Shown in pieces: positions 54,401 to 63,857 of a stretch of DNA of 64,000 nt (positions within the stretch are counted from its first letter, which is position 1; every line of letters starts with the position of its first letter). The stretch is taken from contig NC_060907.1 in assembly GCF_014805685.1 (NCBI RefSeq), positions 2,747,197 through 2,811,196 of the forward strand. Reading direction: 5' to 3'. A model generated the notes under the pieces. The model saw nothing but the letters and a program-made list of their open reading frames with translations. It made no database searches and had not been told where the DNA came from. A program made the position numbers and the translations under genes. This DNA comes from Silurus meridionalis (taxonomy: Eukaryota; Chordata; Actinopteri; Siluriformes; Siluridae).

Positions 54401-57400
54401 AACCGGAACGTCATCTGTAAGGGGAATGTCGTGTGAAATCAAGTTTGTACAGCCCAAGTCACTCTCATGAGCTGAAAACACAGACTGATATTTCTGTAAC
54501 AGGGTCCTAACCCTATCCTGCTCCTTAATCTCCAATGCGGATAAATCAACCGTATCAATCCGCTGCTGTAGCGAAGGTTCCAACACACACTCTTGAGCCC
54601 CTACCATTGCAATGGTCTCCTTCACCTCAGTGACCCCAGGAGGCAAACTTACAACAAACACCCCATGTAGGGTACCCAGCAGGGTATTTGGATAGAGTAC
54701 CACATCTAACAACCCTACATTTACAACTGGAATGTAGACTGTACCTCGAACTGATGGCACCAAGGCAGGTGAGGCCAGAAGGCCAGCCGGGAGTCCCGAC
54801 TCAAGCGGCTCAAACAACACCGTGCCCTGAGAGTACTGTTCGGAACAGGTGGCAGCCACAATCTTCATGGTGCCACCTGGAATACGACACTGACGACGCC
54901 CTCGCACCTTTACTCGCCCTACCTGTCCAAGTCCTGGCTGACATGTGTCCTTGTGGCACTGCTGCAAAGCCTGCATCACAAAATCAGGAACCTCTACCAC
55001 CGGTGGAGAGTCGAACAACGCTTGGCCATGTTGACCAAACAGTTCCTGGTAACACCGGCTCAACACATTCATTCCCAGTATTCCTGGGACCTGAGCACAC
55101 GTATCGCCGGGGGGATCCTTTACTACCAATATCCCACACCCTGGCACTATCTTACCACACAGCTCAACATCCAATTCCATATAACCAAGATATGGAATAG
55201 CGAGCCCATTAGCTGCCCGCAGTTGGAGCCATTGGCAAAGTTTTAGACGCCCTGACCCCAAGGTTCAAAATGGCTTAAAAACAGCTCTCGGTTATTGTAG
55301 ACACCATAGAGCCTGTGTCAATCAAGCACGGCACCCCAACCCCTCCCATCCTGACCACCAATTGTGGGCAGCCAGACATTAAATGAGACATCGAGCCCCT
55401 CATTACCCCTGCCGAGCTGTGGCTCAACAGCCCGGCGGGCACTAGTTTCCCGACGGCTGGCTTGGATGACGTTGCCCCCTCGCTAATGACGACGTGGTAG
55501 GGTCCTGACACGAGCGATCAGAAGACGATGAATCAGAAGCCGAATTGGCGGCAGTAACAAATTACACTCCCTGGCAAAATGGCCAGGTTGATGACACCGC
55601 CTACAAACCCCGGTCCATAACGCGGAGAATGACTACGAACGCACGCCCTGAAACTGGGCGAAACTTTGAGTCAGCTGATTTAACTGATTCTGTTGAGCTT
55701 TTAATATTTCTCGTAATTCGTGCAATTCAGACGATGAAGACTCATTTGTAACAGAACGCTGACCCCCCTGCACACCATATTGGATCCCATATGAAAACGG
55801 GACAGACTGGCTACGAGCCCGCGCACCCCCTGGCAAACCCTCCTGCTCCCACCGTATCGCCTCACTACGTACTTCCAATAGCGTGGCGCTTGGTTGACGG
55901 CGAACTAACTGTTTAAGTTCACGGCGGAGGGCATTATCAATTACATGCTCGACGAACTAGTCACGCAGCAATTTTGGAGCATTTAAAACAGCCCCAGGAA
56001 ATCGCTGTTTAACTTTTTCCATAAGACCCATCAGAGCAAGAGAAAACTCCAAAAGACTTTCCCCCTCCAACTGTCGTCTGGAAAAGAACGCTTCCTGTAA
56101 TGCTACGTGGGACTGCGAGCAGCCAAAAACCTCACGTGAGCAAAGAAAATCTTTTCCGGATCCCCTGCTCAGCCTCGAACGATATCGGATTTCGTCTCGG
56201 GCCTCCCCCTCTAAATGATCGAAAAGAAAGAACGCCTGCTCGCCCACCGATAAATGACGGGTCCGAATACAAGCCTGTGCCTCCTCAATCCATTCACTGA
56301 TGCCAATACCAGATCTACCATTGAACCGGGGACACTTCCGGTCACGAGGCACAAACACAAATCTTTCGGATGGATTGGCACCAGCAATGCCTGGAGGAGG
56401 CACAACCCGCTCTGGATCGGGCACATGGGAAGATGATGCGCTGGGGCCAGGCAACGCGAAGCACTTTCTGGCGCAACGCTCATTATCCGCCCTCAACTGG
56501 ACGACCAATTCTCTAAGTTCCCTAAGTTCTTCTTCCATTTCTTAGAATCACGACTTACCACTACGATGGTGTCACAAAAATAGAGGAAGCTGCTCACCAC
56601 ACTCCAGCAGACGCTGTTGCTTTGCCTAAAAAACACTAAACACAACAAAACAATAACAAAGAAACACAATCACCAACCAATTGTAATTCACCTTAACAGA
56701 AAAAAAAAACAAATACCCACGTCTTCACCTAAATGAACATGTATCCTGCCGACTACGCCAAAATGTGGCATGACACACCGAGGGCTGACGAAAGAAAATG
56801 TAGCGACTACGCCACCCTGGCACTTGGCCAGGGAAAATAACTTGCACTTAGGCAACACAGGTTAGTGTACAAAGAATCAGCGGAAGACGTGGGTAAAATT
56901 AGTATGGATTTCTTTTATTAATGATAAAAGTATCTGATGCACCTAATGAAAAACCAAAAACAGAAATTACTCAACTATAACACAAATAACTTCAATAATC
57001 GGACACCTTTATCGATGTGAATGCAGGAGCCAAGGCGTAACAATGGGGATCAAGGGCACTAATCGGCCTCCACAGCACCACACAACTTTTGGTTGCACCT
57101 GTGTAGACACTCACACACACCACTGCACCCAGCACAGCACTCGTGAAGCAAAACCACCACCACAATCCGCACATACACATACCCTTGGGATGAGTGATCC
57201 GGAAACACAGGTTACTATAAGGGTAAGCCCGAAAGCTGCAGGCTCGTTCCGTAGATCGTGTGTGGGGTCTTCCCAGGAATCGCGTACACAGCACTTCTGT
57301 GCACCCGTAGGCTCACTCGCTTTAATAGCTCTACCACACCATAGTACAATGTGTTAAGGCAGGCACTGTCGGTATTATTAACGCCGCTCTCTCTCTCTTC

Positions 57401-57793
57401 GGCTCACCTCGGACTATACACTGCCGCGAGGAAACACGTCAACCCAACACCGGCCGCAAGGTTTACCCAAACAGACAGCTCTGACTGGCGACTCGTGATG
57501 ACGCAGACAGGGGCGTAGCACCCGTGCCAACAAAATGCTCCCAGCCAAATTTATACATCCCCCTTGCCCAATGATAGGACAATCACTGAGCACCTCAACC
57601 GACTAATCCGGAAGCAGGAAGGGACTCGCCAATCCTATCACATTTAGTTCTCCAAGATTCCTTCAGAAACTGTGTCCTTCAGAATCAATGCTATTTTGCA
57701 GGCAAAGGATATATTTTACAGTTCTTAAAATATTTATTAGGACTTATGTAAATAAATGTAATCTTAAGGCACAACTTATAACTATATATACAC

Positions 57794-57864
<71 letters not shown>

Positions 57865-57995
57865 TACTTCATTAGTTAATAAAGTCCAGCTTCTTACCCA
57901 ATGTTTGGGTGATTTGTAGCTCCCTCCGTTTTCTCTTTTGTGGGGTAGGACACTGAATATCTATTAAAAAAATAAAATAAAAATAAATTAATTAA

Positions 57996-58076
<81 letters not shown>

Positions 58077-61000
58077 TATTAGTGAAACCAAACTCAACAC
58101 AGTGCATTAAGACAAAGTGATTTTGGTGGTTTAAATTATGTAAATCATCAAAACAACAAATGGAACTTTTGCTATGTTTCCACACGGACTGTTTTAATTG
58201 CCGGATGTGTGCATCATGGCGGATTTTGATGCTGATTTGAGACTTCACATCAGGGAAATAAAAAATGTCGCTGGAGTTAAATTATTGATTTATTTTTAAT
58301 CCGAGTATAGATATGATGCGAATAAATGTGTGCTGCATTAAAGGTTTGAAATTTGCCTCTTTTATATTTATTTATTTCTCTTTTTAATAAAAATGGTCCA
58401 ACAGAACTGCAGGATGCATTTATTACACGTTAATTAAAATAGTGGTGAGTTGTCTGCTTTGTTGTTGTTTTTTTCATAAGTAGTAAGTCACAGTCAAAAT
58501 ATGTGTTTGCCATTAGGGGTGTGTCACGGCAGTGACTACGCATAGGAAGCGGGAGTAACTCCATTCTGCTTTAATGAATTTCAGAACACAAACAAGACTT
58601 GAGTCAAGGTACGAACCATAACGCGTGTGTAATCCGTACTGCGGGTAGAATCCAGAATGCGGGTAGAATCCATGAAGCAAGTATAATCCGAAGACAAGGA
58701 ACAAGGAGCATGAACCAGCGGGGCATGCTGGTGGTCAGGAATCCGGTATATCACTGTAGCAACTTAATAGGACTGACAGTGAGTGGGGTGGAACGGGGAC
58801 TTTTTAAAGGGGAAAGGTAACGAGGAACAGGTGCTGCCAATTAGAGCAGGGAGAGGCAGCATGAGAGCCTTTGAGGGAGGTGTGGCAGGTGGATCCCTGA
58901 CAGGGTTCTTATGTGTGTGTCACGATGAGCACAATTTCAGAATCCATTATTGAAGTTACAAACTTTACTCATCCCCCTGTTACATTTGTATTGCAGGTGC
59001 ACACTGAGAGCATTAGCTGTGGTTTTCTATCCTGTTTTTAAACTGCTGATTCACCTGATTGTTTATGCACCTGAGTGTTTCCAATGGCTGTGGATGTTGC
59101 TGTTTTGAACAGCTGAGTTGCTGAAAGTTTTAAGACTAATCTGCTCCATTAAATTAGTGGAGAAGTATTAGCCACCTTTGATTTTAGGGCTACTGTTTTA
59201 AACTAAGACAGCTGTACACTGGCTTGCTCATCAGGGATAAAAGCACACCGTTCACCTTGACTGTTGATTTCTGTAAAGCTGCTTTGAAACAATGTCTGTT
59301 GTGAAATGCGCTTTAGAAAGAAACTTGGTTTATTGAAGAAGTTTTAAATGATTATTGATAGCACTGCAATTTTGTTTAACGTGTTTGGACAGGTATATAT
59401 TTTGTATACAGTTTTTTTGGTATGCCAAATCTTTGACAGTGTATCTGTCTACATGTGAATGTTGGATCACCTGTAATGTTGCAGTTTAACAGCAGGGGAA
59501 AGTGTATTTGCTTCTTTTCCAATAATGTTTTTTTTTTCCACTAGCTTTAGGAAACTCAATTTACTGATTTGCTGTGTGATTTGTCCCTGCTGCTAATGTT
59601 GGATTCACACAAGTTTCTTTAGATAAAAGATTATTGTTGTGAAAGTAGAATTTTTCCGGGAAGTCACATTTTTTGTAAACACATTGTTTAAAAACTTCAT
59701 TTGGAGTATTTAATTTTATTTTCCTGGGTGGTAAAAGAACCCGGGTGGCATATTTATGCTTCCTTAACATTTTAAGCAAAGGGTTTTATATTTTTTATAG
59801 TTTTGAAATGAACATTTTAAAATGTGCAAAACATTTTTTTTTCCTCTGAAATTATATTTAGATTTGATTTGTTATAACTGATGTCAAATCTTTGGTCATT
59901 GTCGGTTATTTCAGTTACCCAAAATTATTTATATGCTAAAATTTAAATGTTAATGATAATACCTCGAATAACAATTATTTTCACTTGCTACTCAGTAAAA
60001 AAAAAAAAGATTAGATATAAAAAATAAAATGTGTGGTTATTGAACCAGTGAGCCTGTGGTAATTTCGGGGAAATTATTGTGGCAAAATTAAGCAGAAAGA
60101 CTCACATTAGTGTACATAAGTGATGTAAACAAAGTTTAATCAAAACCAGTAATAACTCATTAATTCTATTAATAAAATATCTGCTTCACCTGTTCTTTCC
60201 TTGGTGCCTCCTGCTTTATCAGACTGAAACAGAAGTCCTGCATCGTAGAAAACCCCCATGCTGTCTTTCCCACTGCCTGGTGTACAGCCCGTGTCATACT
60301 TCTCTATAAGGTTCCAGATCTGTTAGTGGAAAAAGAAAAGAATGGTGCTATAATTATGTACAGTATCTATCTCCCAACATGAATGACTGCTTCCTGATGT
60401 CTGAGCAGTGGTGAATAGTACCATATTACTTTTTTTTTAATAATATTTGCATTTCATAGTTTAATAGTATTTGCATTTGGAGAGACTTTTTACTTCAACT
60501 TCACTACATTTCAAAGTCGAATATCTTACTTTTCACTTAACTACATTTATTTAAATTAGTCGTTTCTTTTTATTTATGAGTGACAAACTTAACTGGTCAG
60601 ATCACCAATCAGGGTCAAGTGCACACTCTGTTTTGAACTTGTATTGATTGGCACGTTTGTGGCATCTACTCATCACCAACATACAATTCAGCATCAGTTC
60701 AACAGCAAGCAGAACAAACTTCTGACTCGAACTCTCCACAACACCTGTGGCCTTGTTTGTGTGATTTTTTCAAAAGTAGTTATAAAGAAGGTTTTGGGTT
60801 TATGATCATTTTCATATTTAACTCATTATCACTATAATATTAATAGTCCAGTGTGCTGAGACTAACATTAAAAATCTTTTCACATAAACTACGTTAATTA
60901 AGTAAAGAGTCTTATGACAAAAATGATAATAGGAACATTATAACCATAGTCTTTTGGATACTTAAGTACATTTAAAGGCAAATACTTTTGTATTTTTACT

Positions 61001-61724
61001 TAAGTGAAAGTTTAAAGGGAACATTTTTACTTTTATTGGAGTCAAATTTTACCAATCTCTACTTTAACTTTGTCAACCAATGGTCCTGATTGAACCAAAT
61101 ATAAACATACATGATTAAGATCATAGAATTTGAAACTCTAACAGCTCAGGGTATCACTCACCTTGGACTGCGTGAGTCTGTTCTTGTTGAGTAGAAAGAC
61201 ACGCTTATCCACAGCGACCAGACCAACCTTAGCACCTGGATCTCCAGTAACTACCAGATTGAAATTCTCACCAGTCTGGAAAACCTTTTTGGACATTTGC
61301 TTTACATTCAGTTTTAGCTACATCCAAGAACAGAACAGAAAACAAATAATATCAGGGCAGAATTAATTGAATCAGCAAATGGAAGCTCCAATGTTTGACG
61401 CAAATAAATGTGTTAAATGTAAAAGAAAGTGAGAAGAGAAACTGCCTACCGTTCCCATACACCTGTCCTTTACCTCGACCCGGATCGAGTCTGATACAAT
61501 TTCAGATCCTATGTGGTAATAAGCCACCAGTCGGAATGAGGGAACCAAGTCCTTGGTGATCCTTTCAGACAGAATCATCTGCTCTTTTTTCTTCAACCTC
61601 TCTGCTTTCACAATCTGTCCTTTACTAAGAATCTGACAAACAGAAACCCCAGAATGTTCACAGACAAACAATGATTTACAGTAGTAACCAAAGCTTAGGT
61701 GAGATTTAAAGTTAAGGCTTAGTG

Positions 61725-61768
<44 letters not shown>

Positions 61769-63117
61769 TAACAATAGTATTGTTGTTGTAAAACTACCAG
61801 ACAATATCACCATCCAATGTATATGTAAAAAACACCAACCAGATAAGTCAAATCTTGTTCTTGAACACTGCTTTGGACATTTAGATGGAATTTTGTCTCA
61901 TTGTTGGTTTCTAGTTCTGTAGAATCAGCACTTATATGTAGGTAATTCCTGGAGCCTCCTTTGGTAGCGTAAGCCTCGGCTATCATCTTGTTCTCAGCCT
62001 GTCTTTCAGCTGATATGTCTGGGACATCAGTCTTTGCCTGGTTACACAGCACAACCATTTTCGTTGGAATGTTTCAGTTTAATTTGATTTAAATTGTGCG
62101 TTTAACAATGCACATTCCCACACATCAGCTTCACAGAAATGAATAGATTGAGAGAATGACAGTTACATTAATATATTTATGTGTAATGGATGAGGTAGAG
62201 GTGATGATGGTGAGGAAAAACTTCCTCAGAGGAGCTGAGAAAGAAATTTTGAGAGAAAACAGACTCCAAATGGAACTTATCTTGATGTAGGTGACAAAAA
62301 CTCTACAGTAATATTTATTGTATTGATGAGTTTGGTCATGTAATAAAGCTGGAAAATGAATTATTTACTAGTGAAGTTGGTTTACCATCTCAACCAGCAC
62401 GGCCTGTTTACTTATTATTTAAAAAGTACATTAATATTGATGTTTCCTTATTATTTCTATTGCTTTGCAATTCATTCTTCACACAGGTCCATAAACCATC
62501 TCTGATGTTACTTACTGTGATTTCTAAAGAGCTCCATCTTTCGTTGGTGTTCACAGTGACTATGGCAAAGCCGTTCCTCCTGGTCAGAGCCCTCACCTCA
62601 CCTTCCTGCCCTGCTCTGATCACCACACCCACATTTTCAGCAGGAGACTGGTCTGGATTGGTCGCATAAACCTTTTCAAATCCAGATCAGATGTACAGAT
62701 TATAAAAATAATGCACATCACTCAAAACTGGTGAAATTATGATCAACTGACATTTAGCACATTGAATAAAAGCGATGCAAATCATTTATGCTAATAATTG
62801 TTACTTCTCCAGCAAATACGAAGAAGTCTTGTGTTGGACTAATGTTTGAATGGCTTTGGATGAAAATAAATTATGATTTAAAAACACATATTAGGATTAT
62901 ATTTTGTTACCGTGACATCAAAAGGCATTCCAGGGTGGAAGTATTTGGGTGTTTTCTTGAACTCGATGGTGTACGGTGATTTCACTATTTGAATATCCTC
63001 CTTTTCTGCTTTAACCATTTCACTTCCTGGAACATTAATAATGATAAATAAAATAATAAAATAATAAACCAGTAGTAGGGAGAGACATTGAATGATAACA
63101 TTTGTAAATATAGAACA

Positions 63118-63169
<52 letters not shown>

Positions 63170-63814
63170 TTTCCGACTCTTACCTGTCTGAGTTAAAACA
63201 CTGGCTGATATAAACAAAGAGCCTCCAACCAGGTCAGCAATATTAGTGATGGACTGCTGTATCATGGATCTTGTGAGCACTACACGTCCCACTCCATTAG
63301 TGATCTACATACAACATACTACAGGTAAGCATTATAACCTGAATATGAGCGCCTTATTATCCTTATATTATTATACTGTCTCCTTTTTGTTTCATAAAAA
63401 AAATGACAATAGATTAATTCATTTTGATTTTGGAGGATGGAACTGCTGGAAAGTGCATGTTCTTTACCGGTGTTCTGCTTAAAGAGCGAGGCAGAGCGAT
63501 CCTTCTGTCATCCCTCCTCACTTCAAACACCACAAACGCAACACCTTCCACATTTTTTCCAAACAGGTACCTTTACATAAATCACAAAGGTTACATCATT
63601 CACATAGCAGGTACAAGTAAAATATAAATAAACATATAACTACCAATTAAAACTTTTAAAAATCTTTTTGAAATATTAGTTTGTTTTTGTTTTTATAAAT
63701 AGTTGGACAGATTTAAATTTTTTAATACATCTCCAGTGTCAGTGCCTCTCACTAATAAAAGCCCCTGGATAAGGCGTCTGCCAAACACCATAAACGTAAA
63801 TGCAGATGGAATAT

Positions 63815-63857
<43 letters not shown>

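Larger units (their letters stand above)
50382..57642 (-). mobile_element. Ty3/gypsy LTR retrotransposon in copy 2 intron 16
   Basis: The element is full length in outline, about 7.3 kb, minus strand. LTRs are 50,382-51,282 and 56,764-57,642; both start TGTGGCATGA and end ATCACA. Flanks show a 4-base candidate target duplication (TTTA). A G-rich polypurine tract lies next to the 3' LTR (51,283-51,298), and a TGG-initiated primer-binding candidate lies three bases inside the 5' LTR. Order on the minus strand: gag, CCHC knuckle, protease, RT, RNase H, integrase. The reading frame is broken near 53,470, 52,680 and 52,330, so it is probably inactive. No envelope gene is seen. Confidence 0.92.

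Noticed and set aside
53468..55261. Longest ORF (597 residues) as a host gene
   Set aside because: It has gypsy RT motifs, lies between LTRs and is flanked by gag and integrase, so it belongs to the retrotransposon.
50382..57642. Endogenous retrovirus with envelope
   Set aside because: No envelope-like ORF lies between integrase and the 3' LTR; the element fits an ordinary Ty3/gypsy retrotransposon.
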